Shown here: positions 1 through 6,809 of the stretch, piece after piece
How the letters are laid out: the number at the start of each line of letters is the position of its first letter
Position numbering within the stretch: position 1 is the stretch's first letter
From: Bacteroidales bacterium
GTDB taxonomy: Bacteria; Bacteroidota; Bacteroidia; Bacteroidales; P3
Direction: 5' to 3'
DNA: 36,127 nucleotides
NCBI GenBank assembly: GCA_017530105.1
Contig: JAFXMW010000136.1
Span: 1 to 36,127 of the forward strand
Notes under the pieces: model-generated
The model's database searches: none
Told to the model about the DNA's origin: nothing
The model's input: only the letters and a program-made list of their open reading frames with translations
Position numbers and translations under genes: made by a program

Positions 1-490
1 CCACCTGTTGAAACTCGTCAATGGCAACAATACACGGCTTGTCCGCCTGCTGCAGGTATCCGAAAATCTCTTCCAGCGTATATTCGGGCCGTTCAATATC
101 TCCAAGACCCACGCTGAAAGTAGGCAGCCCAGTGCTTGCATTAAACCCCATCTTTCCCGCAATGCTGCGCAAGCTCTTTACATAGTTCTGAACCATCTTT
201 TTACCACGGGGCACAGTCTGCTCATACACTGTCCGTCCCAACTCATGCACCAACTCTTGCAGACAGGTGGTGTGAAGGATATCCACGAAAAACGTATAGT
301 AATTATCTTGCAGCACAGGCTGGTCAAAACAATACTGAATCAGTCCTGTTTTACCCATGCGCCGGTCAGACTTTAATACCACATTATTCCCGTTGGTCAA
401 CAACTTAATCATCCGTTCCGACTCGGCCTTGCGGTCACAGAAATACTCAGGTCGTATACGCCCAGACACTACAAAAGGATTCTCTTCCAT
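1..490 (-). CDS. AAA ATPase (ATP-binding protein), 5' part only
   Basis: The reading frame starts at the ATG complementary to 488-490 and stays open to the window edge, giving 163 residues of a longer protein. It begins MEENPFVVSGRI and contains a Walker A-like loop, RRMGKTGL, near residue 43, and a Walker B strand, CIVAIDEF, near residue 155. This arrangement matches the Bacteroidota AAA ATPases that open with 'NPFxxxGxIxPxYFCDRxxE' and usually carry a C-terminal DNA-binding or nuclease-like domain. That C-terminal part lies outside the window. The family is common in accessory regions and its cellular role is not settled. The usual serine-proline before RRMGKT is SD here. A Bacteroidota-type promoter and a 47-bp palindrome lie directly upstream. 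Family assignment is firm; function is not known. Confidence 0.8.
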   Translation of the reverse strand, partial: MEENPFVVSGRIRPEYFCDRKAESERMIKLLTNGNNVVLKSDRRMGKTGLIQYCFDQPVLQDNYYTFFVDILHTTCLQELVHELGRTVYEQTVPRGKKMVQNYVKSLRSIAGKMGFNASTGLPTFSVGLGDIERPEYTLEEIFGYLQQADKPCIVAIDEFQQV

Positions 491-521
491 AATCATCGAT
501 GTAATCTTTAGTTTCCGGCTG

Positions 522-554
522 CAAAGATACGAAAAATTTTCGATATTATGCAAA
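522..554 (-). promoter_or_regulatory. Bacteroidota-type promoter of the AAA ATPase gene
   Basis: On the minus strand TATCTTTG (complement of 522-529) is a perfect TAnnTTTG -7 box, and TTTG (complement of 551-554) is a -33 box with a 21-nt spacer. The start codon follows about 30 nt downstream. The -33 box lies inside the palindrome at 545-591. Confidence 0.7.
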
Positions 555-591
555 TTGCATTATGCAAATTGCATAATGCAATTTGCATAAT
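545..591. promoter_or_regulatory. 47-bp perfect palindrome, probable operator
   Basis: Both arms of 23 nt are exact reverse complements around the single central base 568. The palindrome is built from overlapping copies of TGCAAATTGCA-like blocks, so it holds several nested dyads rather than one. It covers the -33 box of the AAA ATPase promoter. No T-run follows on either side, so a terminator is unlikely. A binding site for a dimeric or multimeric repressor is the simplest reading; no regulator gene is visible next to it. Confidence 0.6.
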
Positions 592-623
592 TGAGCAAAG
601 TGCACTGAATTAATCGAGTAGTA

Positions 624-640
624 GCGTATCTTCGATACGC
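624..640. other. Small perfect hairpin in the 491-702 intergenic region
   Basis: GCGTATC and GATACGC pair perfectly over 7 bp around a TTC loop. A short T-rich stretch (650-655) follows on the plus strand after 10 nt, but no plus-strand gene ends here. It may be a weak terminator remnant or part of the regulatory region of the ATPase gene. Confidence 0.3.
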
Positions 641-702
641 GAGAGGGCCTTTTTATAGTCTGATGATTGAGAAAACTTTATTTTACCCAATCAACACTTA
701 AG

Positions 703-894
703 TTATGATTGGCTCCATTTATCATGGTCTGATTTTTCCTGTTCCTTTTGTTTCCCTCTATGCAAAAGGTATGCACCAAGCACAATAAAAGCCAGTCCGG
801 CCCCGTTGATATTCTCTCCATTTGCTGCGGCCAAAATATCACGTAACACGTTGAGACTGCCAAGTACAATCAGAATAATACCCCATGTTTTCAT
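703..894 (-). CDS. Small membrane protein of unknown function (63 aa)
   Basis: The protein has two hydrophobic segments, roughly residues 3-22 and 32-45, followed by a charged tail rich in K, E and D. That predicts a two-helix inner-membrane protein. I do not recognise a family. It is the last gene of a five-gene minus-strand cluster: its ATG overlaps the stop of the preceding gene by 4 nt, the classic arrangement for translational coupling. A 7-bp inverted repeat (687-693 with 706-712) spans its stop codon but lacks a clear U-run. Confidence 0.65.
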   Translation of the reverse strand: MKTWGIILIVLGSLNVLRDILAAANGENINGAGLAFIVLGAYLLHRGKQKEQEKSDHDKWSQS

Positions 895-1094
895 TGGTCA
901 CCTCCTTTTGTGATATCGTCAAATGTAGGAGCATCTTTTTTCTTACTGCAAGCGGCAATAATCCATCCAATCAGACCGAGAAATGCTCCCAGTACGAATG
1001 CCCATCCCCCACCGATTTTGCGTTTACGACCAATAAGATAACCAATTCCTCCACGTATAGGAATCAGTATTAATGCTAATCCTGCGCTTTCCAT
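891..1094 (-). CDS. Small glycine-rich membrane protein of unknown function (67 aa)
   Basis: Residues 4-20 and 30-48 are hydrophobic and glycine-rich, separated by a basic loop (GRKRKIGGG). After the second helix come a cysteine, KKK and a short acidic tail. A two-helix hairpin in the inner membrane is likely. No family is recognised with confidence. It lies 9 nt after the J-like gene upstream and overlaps the downstream gene by 4 nt, so it is probably co-transcribed with both. Confidence 0.65.
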   Translation of the reverse strand: MESAGLALILIPIRGGIGYLIGRKRKIGGGWAFVLGAFLGLIGWIIAACSKKKDAPTFDDITKGGDQ

Positions 1095-1103
1095 TGTATT
1101 GCT

Positions 1104-1508
1104 TTAAAGGTTAATATTTAGTTTCTGTTTTGCTTCTTCTTTTAGCTCTTCAAGACGTTTAATGTCATGTTTGTTTTTGGTTACCATTGCCGACAATTCA
1201 TTGGCAATAGCCATCTTTTCTGTGTCGGGTGCAAATCTGTCGGGGTGACATTTGACAAGCAGTTCCTTATACAGCCTTGAAGCGTTAAACGAACTGTTTA
1301 CCAAATTGGAGAAGTCAATGTCTCCTTCAGCCAATACTTGTTTTTTAATATCCGACCGTTTGTTGTCAGTTGGTTTTCTTGTCAAGAGGAGTACTATGAT
1401 TATCACCAATTCTACTATGGCGACAATCATCCAGATGTTTGTACCTGTTGTGGACTGAGCTGTCTGCCCAAGGCTGTCCACCATCGCCTGTAATGTGTCA
1501 TTCTCCAT
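1104..1508 (-). CDS. Membrane-anchored J-domain-like protein (134 aa)
   Basis: A single N-terminal transmembrane helix (about residues 25-43) is followed by a soluble region with the sequence LYKELLVKCHPDRFAPD near residues 79-95. The HPD tripeptide (88-90) between a preceding helix and a following helix that contains ANEL is the hallmark of J-domains, which stimulate Hsp70 ATPase. The module is shorter and more divergent than DnaJ and lacks the glycine-rich and zinc domains. A predicted charged helix (KHDIKRLEELKEEAKQKL) ends the protein. The start overlaps the stop of the upstream gene by 11 nt. Homology to J-domains is my inference from the motif and spacing. What it would recruit is unknown. 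Confidence 0.7.
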   Translation of the reverse strand: MENDTLQAMVDSLGQTAQSTTGTNIWMIVAIVELVIIIVLLLTRKPTDNKRSDIKKQVLAEGDIDFSNLVNSSFNASRLYKELLVKCHPDRFAPDTEKMAIANELSAMVTKNKHDIKRLEELKEEAKQKLNINL

Positions 1509-1905
1509 TTTGTCCTATCATTATATAATCATGTAATTGCCATTGACATCCGTAGTTGCCTACATCGCAATGAATCTGCAAAGTGTCCCAACCGAGTACC
1601 ACCAGCCTGCGTACCAATATTTCGTTAGAAAGGATGGTTGCACCTATATTAACAATGTCGTTCTTTGTTAGTTGGCGACCAGCATAAGCCTTGATACGGA
1701 ATCCACTTCCTTCAAAGACTTTGGAGAACCTGTGCCGATACTTAGGGTCACCTTTAACAATGCTTGCCTCCATCATGACTGGCACAATACCCTGCACAAA
1801 GGCCTCTTTTGCCGAACTATTAAAACTGCGAACAAGTTTAGTTCTTGATTGCCTGTCTTCAAACCATTCAATGATTCTGTTCCAGAGATTTGCTACTATT
1901 GCCAT
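1498..1905 (-). CDS. Hypothetical protein in the J-like cluster (135 aa)
   Basis: The protein appears soluble, with no signal peptide or clear transmembrane helix. It starts with an amphipathic segment (NLWNRIIEWFEDRQ) and has a mixed alpha/beta composition. I do not recognise a family. The C-terminal third is rich in aromatic and cysteine residues (HCDVGNYGCQWQLHDYIMIG). It is followed by the membrane J-like gene with an 11-nt overlap, which implies coupled translation and related function. A separate promoter may lie just upstream at 1924-1955. Confidence 0.65.
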   Translation of the reverse strand: MAIVANLWNRIIEWFEDRQSRTKLVRSFNSSAKEAFVQGIVPVMMEASIVKGDPKYRHRFSKVFEGSGFRIKAYAGRQLTKNDIVNIGATILSNEILVRRLVVLGWDTLQIHCDVGNYGCQWQLHDYIMIGQNGE

Positions 1906-1923
1906 AGGTCATACTTGTTTTAA

Positions 1924-1955
1924 TAAAGATATTGTAAAGCAGGAATTGATTCAAA
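1924..1955 (-). promoter_or_regulatory. Possible internal promoter in the J-like cluster
   Basis: The minus strand shows TTTG (complement of 1952-1955), a 20-nt spacer and TATCTTTA (complement of 1924-1931), one mismatch from TAnnTTTG. It sits 19 nt before the ATG of the 135-aa gene, so the leader would be very short. It is within the 106-nt gap after the 203-aa gene. Confidence 0.4.
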
Positions 1956-2011
1956 CTGAATGTTATCTTTCTCTTTCATGGTTTCTTATTGAGATTAGTA
2001 GTAAACAATTC

Positions 2012-2623
2012 TTATCCAAAAATCAAGAGAAGTATGACACCTGCAGTAATAATAATAATGATTGCCACCAATTCTTTATCTGCTTCCTTATCAATTTCCA
2101 TCTGTTTTACTATACGGCTGTTTACTTCTTCTGATAGTTTCATATCAATCTCATTTTCTCTTAATAATAAAAACGGTTCTGCTTCTCTCCGTACTTCTTC
2201 CAACTCGTGTATATCATCCTTTGCTGCTTGAATCTTGGCAAATAGTCGTCCAGCTTCTTGCACCCTGTCTTTATCGTAGGGCTGCATCGACGTATATATT
2301 TTGGGGTCACAGTATTCAAGAAGATACTCGTACAATCTTCGTGTCGAAATATGTATACCCAAACCGGCAATAGCTTTCTCCCGAATATCTATCAATGAAT
2401 TGTCATCACGTCTGCTTCGTCTCTGTAATTCTGCGTACAACTCATTGGCCAAATCAAAACGCTTCTGGTTAAATGGCTTCAGATACCTGTCTGGGTGACA
2501 CTTCTCCTCCAATTCATCATACAGCGAGAAATACTCCCTCTCCTCAATCGGAGCTTTGACCTTTCGTTCATTTGTAGAAAACCCAGTCATTGTCTCGAAA
2601 TGGATATTATCGTCCCCTTGCAT
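2012..2623 (-). CDS. Tail-anchored protein with tandem J-like modules (203 aa)
   Basis: I take the ATG at 2623 as start; an in-frame TTG at 2662 would add 13 residues but lies almost on the terminator of the upstream RNA. From the ATG, a J-like module holds LYDELEEKCHPDRYLKPF with HPD at residues 43-45, followed by the ANEL helix. A second module repeats the pattern (LYEYLLEYCDPKIYTSM near 97-113), but HPD has become CDP. The protein ends in a strongly hydrophobic isoleucine/leucine segment (about 186-202) with almost nothing after it, the layout of a C-terminal membrane anchor. Both modules resemble the one in the 134-aa protein of this cluster. One module may bind an Hsp70 productively while the other acts as a decoy or partner surface; that is inference. 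Confidence 0.7.
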   Translation of the reverse strand: MQGDDNIHFETMTGFSTNERKVKAPIEEREYFSLYDELEEKCHPDRYLKPFNQKRFDLANELYAELQRRSRRDDNSLIDIREKAIAGLGIHISTRRLYEYLLEYCDPKIYTSMQPYDKDRVQEAGRLFAKIQAAKDDIHELEEVRREAEPFLLLRENEIDMKLSEEVNSRIVKQMEIDKEADKELVAIIIIITAGVILLLIFG

Positions 2624-2671
2624 TACGATTCTATATTTATGCCTCAAGTCTCCAACAGGCAATTCATAAAA

Positions 2672-2916
2672 TAAAGAAAGGCATGAGACTTATGTGCTCA
2701 TGTCCGTTTACTTGTAGGTATCGCCAAACACCTTGTGGGAACGGGGTCGATGGAACATATCTCACGCCTGTGGATATGCCGAGGCATGAGTGCCTATAGC
2801 ATACACATCAAGCGAAAGCATAATTGCTCCGTCCTCCCACTGAAATTTGGCGAATTTACAAGTAAGGACCTTATCGCAATGCTTTTCTTGCTTACTGCTT
2901 TCTTGACTGTTGAAAG
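2672..2916 (-). ncRNA. ssrS: Candidate 6S RNA (rod-shaped ncRNA)
   Basis: The minus strand folds into one long rod. Pairs, in plus coordinates, are 2702-2705/2866-2869, 2708-2716/2857-2865 (9 perfect bp), 2721-2728/2846-2853 (8 perfect bp), 2735-2744/2829-2840 (10 bp with a 2-nt bulge), a largely unpaired central region (about 2745-2764 and 2815-2828), then an apical arm 2765-2772/2804-2814, 2775-2779/2799-2803 and 2782-2785/2792-2795 closed by a 6-nt loop. A long interrupted hairpin with a central bubble is the form by which 6S RNA mimics an open promoter and binds RNA polymerase. Size (about 240 nt), a -7 box upstream and a terminator hairpin downstream fit an independent RNA gene. A wobble pair near 2768/2811 suits the minus strand only. 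I could not compare it with a covariance model. Ends are approximate. Confidence 0.6.
2682..2702 (-). terminator. Rho-independent terminator of the candidate 6S RNA
   Basis: On the minus strand CATGAG and CTCATG form a 6-bp stem around a 9-nt loop, followed by a U-rich run (complement of 2668-2680). It ends the RNA just before the 203-aa J-like protein gene. Confidence 0.55.
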
Positions 2917-2922
2917 CGACTG

Positions 2923-2930
2923 CAAAAATA
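2923..2930 (-). promoter_or_regulatory. -7 box for the candidate 6S RNA
   Basis: The minus strand reads TATTTTTG, a perfect TAnnTTTG. No good TTTG -33 box is visible at the expected distance. Transcription would begin near 2916, where the rod structure begins. Confidence 0.5.
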
Positions 2931-3025
2931 CGCATTTTTTTTGATATAGGATGTTTTTTTATATTGGTGCTTTTTTTCTTGGGGCGACGGCGATAGTTTT
3001 TATCTGCTATGTCGTTTTTTTTGTT

Positions 3026-3033
3026 TATCTTTG
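3026..3033 (+). promoter_or_regulatory. -7 box upstream of yigZ
   Basis: TATCTTTG matches TAnnTTTG and lies 67 nt before the yigZ ATG. The upstream side is T-rich without a clear -33 TTTG. It probably drives yigZ and perhaps the helicase and dtd genes that follow. Confidence 0.5.
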
Positions 3034-3100
3034 CATTTTATTCTGTGGTCATAGGCGAGAGCCTTAAACCTTAAGAATAAAGAAGTTTTCAAGACGCAAG

Positions 3101-3703
3101 ATGTTTGACGACACGTATCGTACCATAAAGGCTCCCGCCGAGGGGCTTTACAAGGAGAAGGGCAGCAAGTTCCTCGCCTTTGCCTTCCCTGTGCGCAGCA
3201 CCGACGAGGTGAAGCAGCACTTGGAGACTCTGCGCAAGGAGTATTTCGATGCCCGTCACCATTGCTATGCCTATATCCTCGGTCCCAACAAAGACGCTTA
3301 CCGCGCCAACGACGACGGGGAGCCCTCCGGCACCGGCGGCCGTCCCATCCACGGCCAACTTCTCTCGGCCGACCTCACCGACACCCTTATCGTTGTGGTG
3401 CGCTATTTCGGCGGCATCCTCCTTGGTGCCTCGGGGCTTGCCAACGCCTACAAGACCGCTGCCCGCGACGCCATCGCCCATGCCGAGATTATCGAGAAAA
3501 CCATCGACGTGCGCTACCGTCTCCATTTCGAGTATGCCGCAATGAACGACGTCATGCGCATTGTAAAGGACTTTAACCTGGTGCCCACCAATCAGGATTT
3601 CAATCTCGACTGCCGTCTCGACCTCAGTGTGCGCCAATCTCTAAGCAACCGACTCTACGATGCCGTTGCCCAGCTGCGCACAGTGCGTATAGAGGTCTTG
3701 TAA
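3101..3703 (+). CDS. yigZ: YigZ/IMPACT family protein
   Basis: The 200-aa product is full length for the family. The N-terminal domain carries the conserved run EKGSKFLAFAFPV (about 20-32), DARHHCYAY (about 50-58), NDDGEPSGTGGRP (about 69-81) and VVRYFGGILLGASGL (about 98-112), all diagnostic of the UPF0029/IMPACT fold. The rest is the C-terminal DUF1949 ferredoxin-like domain. Eukaryotic IMPACT regulates Gcn2; the bacterial role is not established, though a nucleic-acid- or translation-linked role has been suggested. A promoter-like box lies upstream and the helicase gene follows after 75 nt on the same strand. Confidence 0.93.
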   Translation: MFDDTYRTIKAPAEGLYKEKGSKFLAFAFPVRSTDEVKQHLETLRKEYFDARHHCYAYILGPNKDAYRANDDGEPSGTGGRPIHGQLLSADLTDTLIVVVRYFGGILLGASGLANAYKTAARDAIAHAEIIEKTIDVRYRLHFEYAAMNDVMRIVKDFNLVPTNQDFNLDCRLDLSVRQSLSNRLYDAVAQLRTVRIEVL

Positions 3704-3778
3704 ATTAGCAAACACTGAAATCAAAGAATATTGTCGAAACGCTAATCATTCCAAACATCCACACTATATAGTCTGAAT

Positions 3779-6142
3779 ATGAGCGAACTGTTAGACCAAT
3801 TGAATGAATCGCAGCGCAAAGCAGCGGCCTGTACCGAAGGCCCTGTGATGATTATAGCAGGTGCCGGCAGCGGCAAAACCCGCACCCTCACCTATCGCAT
3901 AGCACATCTTATCAGTCAGGGTGTCGACCCCTTCAGCATCCTGGCCTTGACTTTCACCAACAAAGCCGCCGCCGAGATGAAGGAGCGTATCATCAAACTG
4001 GTCGGTCCCGAAGCCCGCAATATCTGGATGGGCACATTCCACTCGGTCTTTGCCCGCATACTCCGTTCCGAAGCCACCAAGTTGGGCTACATCAACACCT
4101 TCACCATCTATGACACCGACGACAGCAAATCCGCCATCAAACAGATTGTCAAAGCCCTCAACCTCGACCCCAAGGTCTATAGCCCCAATTTCGTCCTCGG
4201 ACGCATCTCCATGGCCAAGAGCAACCTCCTCTCGCCCGACGACTATGCCAACAATCCTGAAATACAGCAGACCGACAAAGACTCCCACAAACCCATGATG
4301 GCCGAAATCTACAAACGTTACAACATCCGCCTGCGCACCTCCATGGCCATGGATTTCGACGACCTGCTCTTCAACATGAACATCCTCCTGCGCGACTTCC
4401 CCGATGTGCTGCTCAAGTATCAGAACCGTTTCAAGTACATTATGGTCGACGAGTATCAGGACACCAACTATTCGCAATACCTCATTGTCAAGAAACTGGC
4501 CGCCCGCAGGCAGAACATCTGCGTGGTAGGCGACGATGCCCAGAGCATCTACGCCTTCCGTGGCGCCAATATCCAGAACATCTTCAACTTCCGTCGCGAC
4601 TACCCCAACCTTAACCTCTTCAAACTCGAGCAGAACTACCGCTCCACCAAGGTTATCGTCAATGCTGCCAACTCCATTATAGCCAAGAATGTCGAGCAGA
4701 TAGAAAAAGAAATCTGGACCGACAACGCACAGGGCAACCGCATCGCATTGCTCCGCGCTGTGGACGAACGCGACGAAGGCCGACTCATCGCCGAGTCTAT
4801 TCAGAAAGCCCATCTCGGCGAAAACCTCGACTACAAATCTTTCGCCATCCTCTACCGCACCAACGTCCAGTCGCGTGCCATCGAGGAAGCCCTCCGCCGC
4901 GAGAACCTGCCTTACCGCATTTACCAAGGCCTCTCTTTCTACGGGCGCAAGGAAATCAAAGACGTACTGGCATACATGCGGCTGGTGGTAAACAACTACG
5001 ACGAAGAGTCGCTGCTCCGCATCATCAACTATCCCGCACGCGGCATCGGCCAAACCACCCTCGACCGTGTGCGTGTGGCTGCGTCCGACAACGACATTGC
5101 CGTTTGGACGGTGCTGGAAAACCTGCCCTCCTTCGGCCTCCCAATCAACAGCAGCTCGATGCAGAAGATTGGCGAGTTCGTCATGATGATCAAACGCTTC
5201 TCGGCCCTGTTGCCCACCCTCAACGCCTACGACCTCGCCAAGCAGATTGTCTACAACTCCGGCATCATCACCATGCTCCGCAACGATGACGACCCCGACA
5301 ATCCCAACCGCATCGAGAATATCGAGGAGCTCCTAAACGGTGTGCAGGAGTTTTGCGAAAAGGAAGACCAATTCACCGAAGAAGAGGAAGAAGCAAGTCA
5401 GATTACTCAGGATACTCAGAATACTCAAATAAAAACCCTCGACCAATTCCTGCAGCAGGTGCTTCTGCTCACCTCCGAGGACAAAGGCGACGACAAGGAT
5501 GCCGACAAGATTTCCATGATGACCATCCATTCCGCCAAGGGCCTCGAATTCCCTTATGTCTATGTGGCAGGGCTGGAGGAGAATCTTTTCCCCTCGTTCC
5601 TCTCCATCTCCTCGCGCCAGGAGCTTGAAGAGGAGCGGCGTCTCTTCTATGTCGCCGTAACCCGTGCCGAGCGGCAACTCACCCTCTCCTATGCCATGAC
5701 TCGCTACCAATACGGCAGCTCCTCCTGCCAGGAGATGAGTCGTTTTGTAGAGGAAATCGACAAAAAGTATATCGAGATGCCCCAAAGCAAAAGCGCTTTC
5801 CCCAAGCCGGGCGAACTGCCCAAGGCTTTCCAGAGTGTGAAAGGTGTGAAATGGTCGCCCGAGGCCGAGCGCGAGTTCAAACGCAAAGAGTCTCCGGCTC
5901 CGTCGGCACCCCGTCGGCTCAAGCCCCAGTCCGCGCTGCCCAAAGGCCCCACAGCACCCAACACCGAGGCTCAGATCAACGCCATACAGGTGGGCATGAG
6001 GGTCAGCCATGCCAAATTCGGTGTAGGAAAAGTGCTCTCTCTCGAAGGCTCCGGCGCAGAACGCAAAGCCACAATCTTTTTCGACAACGTAGGGCAGAAA
6101 ACCATGATGCTTGTCTACGCCAAACTGACAATAATAGAATAA
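3779..6142 (+). CDS. pcrA: UvrD/PcrA-type SF1A DNA helicase
   Basis: This 787-aa protein is an ATP-dependent 3'-5' DNA helicase acting in repair and in clearing transcription-replication conflicts. Seen in order: Q-motif (LNESQRKA, residues 8-15), Walker A AGAGSGKT (27-34), motif Ia LTFTNKAA (near 57-64), Walker B VDEYQDTN (near 222-229), motif III GDDAQSIYAFRGA, motif IV QNYRST, motif V TIHSAKGLEFPYVYVAGLEE (from about 582) and motif VI VAVTRAER (near 624-631). The C-terminal 55 residues form the Tudor-like domain (VSHAKFGVGKVLSLEG) that binds RNA polymerase in PcrA. An acidic, glutamine/threonine-rich insertion near 535-560 is encoded by short imperfect repeats. Some annotators would call it uvrD. 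It is 9 nt from dtd and likely co-transcribed. Confidence 0.95.
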   Translation: MSELLDQLNESQRKAAACTEGPVMIIAGAGSGKTRTLTYRIAHLISQGVDPFSILALTFTNKAAAEMKERIIKLVGPEARNIWMGTFHSVFARILRSEATKLGYINTFTIYDTDDSKSAIKQIVKALNLDPKVYSPNFVLGRISMAKSNLLSPDDYANNPEIQQTDKDSHKPMMAEIYKRYNIRLRTSMAMDFDDLLFNMNILLRDFPDVLLKYQNRFKYIMVDEYQDTNYSQYLIVKKLAARRQNICVVGDDAQSIYAFRGANIQNIFNFRRDYPNLNLFKLEQNYRSTKVIVNAANSIIAKNVEQIEKEIWTDNAQGNRIALLRAVDERDEGRLIAESIQKAHLGENLDYKSFAILYRTNVQSRAIEEALRRENLPYRIYQGLSFYGRKEIKDVLAYMRLVVNNYDEESLLRIINYPARGIGQTTLDRVRVAASDNDIAVWTVLENLPSFGLPINSSSMQKIGEFVMMIKRFSALLPTLNAYDLAKQIVYNSGIITMLRNDDDPDNPNRIENIEELLNGVQEFCEKEDQFTEEEEEASQITQDTQNTQIKTLDQFLQQVLLLTSEDKGDDKDADKISMMTIHSAKGLEFPYVYVAGLEENLFPSFLSISSRQELEEERRLFYVAVTRAERQLTLSYAMTRYQYGSSSCQEMSRFVEEIDKKYIEMPQSKSAFPKPGELPKAFQSVKGVKWSPEAEREFKRKESPAPSAPRRLKPQSALPKGPTAPNTEAQINAIQVGMRVSHAKFGVGKVLSLEGSGAERKATIFFDNVGQKTMMLVYAKLTIIE

Positions 6143-6151
6143 TATACCACC

Positions 6152-6607
6152 ATGCGAATAGTAATACAGCGTTGCCGTCGGGCCTCGGTCACCATCGAAG
6201 GGCAGCTCTGCTCTCAGATAGGGCAGGGCATGATGATTCTTCTCGGCATCGAGGATGCCGACACCGACGAGGATATTGATTGGCTGTGCCGCAAGATAGT
6301 GGCACTGCGCATTTTCGACGATGCCGACGGGGTGATGAATCTCCCCATCACCGAAGTTGCGGACAGCGGAATACTGCTTGTAAGCCAGTTCACCCTTATG
6401 GCAAGCACCAAGAAGGGCAACCGTCCCAGCTACATCCACGCCTCGAAGCCCGAGGTGGCCATCCCCATGTATGAGAAGTTCATCAAGCGGCTGAGCCAGG
6501 AGTTTGGCAAAGAGGTGCAGACAGGCCAGTTCGGAGCCAACATGCAGGTGGAGTTGGTCAACGACGGCCCTGTTACCATATTGATTGACAGTCAGAACAG
6601 GAAGTAA
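6152..6607 (+). CDS. dtd: D-aminoacyl-tRNA deacylase
   Basis: The 151-aa enzyme hydrolyses D-amino acids (and glycine mischarged on tRNA-Ala) from tRNAs, a proofreading step in the cytoplasm. The two signature loops are present: SQFTLMAST (about residues 76-84) and the NDGPVTI motif near the C-terminus (about 137-143), which carries the cross-subunit Gly-Pro pair of the active site. Length and the start MRIVIQRC are typical. It follows the helicase gene after 9 nt and is the last gene of that run. The 105-bp palindromic element sits 60 nt after its stop. Confidence 0.95.
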   Translation: MRIVIQRCRRASVTIEGQLCSQIGQGMMILLGIEDADTDEDIDWLCRKIVALRIFDDADGVMNLPITEVADSGILLVSQFTLMASTKKGNRPSYIHASKPEVAIPMYEKFIKRLSQEFGKEVQTGQFGANMQVELVNDGPVTILIDSQNRK

Positions 6608-6667
6608 GAAACGGCTCAGACCGCGATTCCCACGTTATTGTTTCATCAGGAAGAGCAAAGCATCACC

Positions 6668-6772
6668 TTCGCTCGTTCCCCATTTGTTCACCCTCAGTTC
6701 TCCCATATTTCTCCCATCCTGCATGGGAGAAATATGGGAGAAATATGGGAGAAGTGGTGGGGAACGAGCGAA
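6668..6772. repeat. 105-bp palindromic intergenic element, copy 1
   Basis: The element is bounded by TTCGCTC and GAGCGAA. In this copy the outer stem extends to 16 perfect base pairs (6666-6681 with 6759-6774). The core is a set of 11-bp units ATGGGAGAAAT: two units inverted on the left (6698-6717) and almost three direct on the right (6723-6753), separated by a 5-nt loop. The copies at 23179-23283 and 35822-35926 have exactly the same length, termini, orientation and 2+3 unit layout. It lies between the convergent dtd and prmC genes. Nothing else is seen in 6608-6809. Confidence 0.85.
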
Positions 6773-6809
6773 GGCGGGAGGAGGTGATGTTTATGGAAAG
6801 GGTTTATTG

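Noticed and set aside
687-712. Terminator at the end of the J-like cluster
   Set aside because: A 7-bp inverted repeat is present, but it overlaps the stop codon and is followed by GTAAAATAAAG rather than a U-run, so I did not list it as a feature.
2672-2916. tmRNA or RNase P RNA
   Set aside because: No tag-peptide frame, no tRNA-like ends and none of the RNase P conserved core sequence are seen; a single long rod fits 6S better.
6668-6772. CRISPR array made of the ATGGGAGAAAT repeats
   Set aside because: The units are 11 bp with no unique spacers and form an inverted-repeat structure; no cas genes are present.
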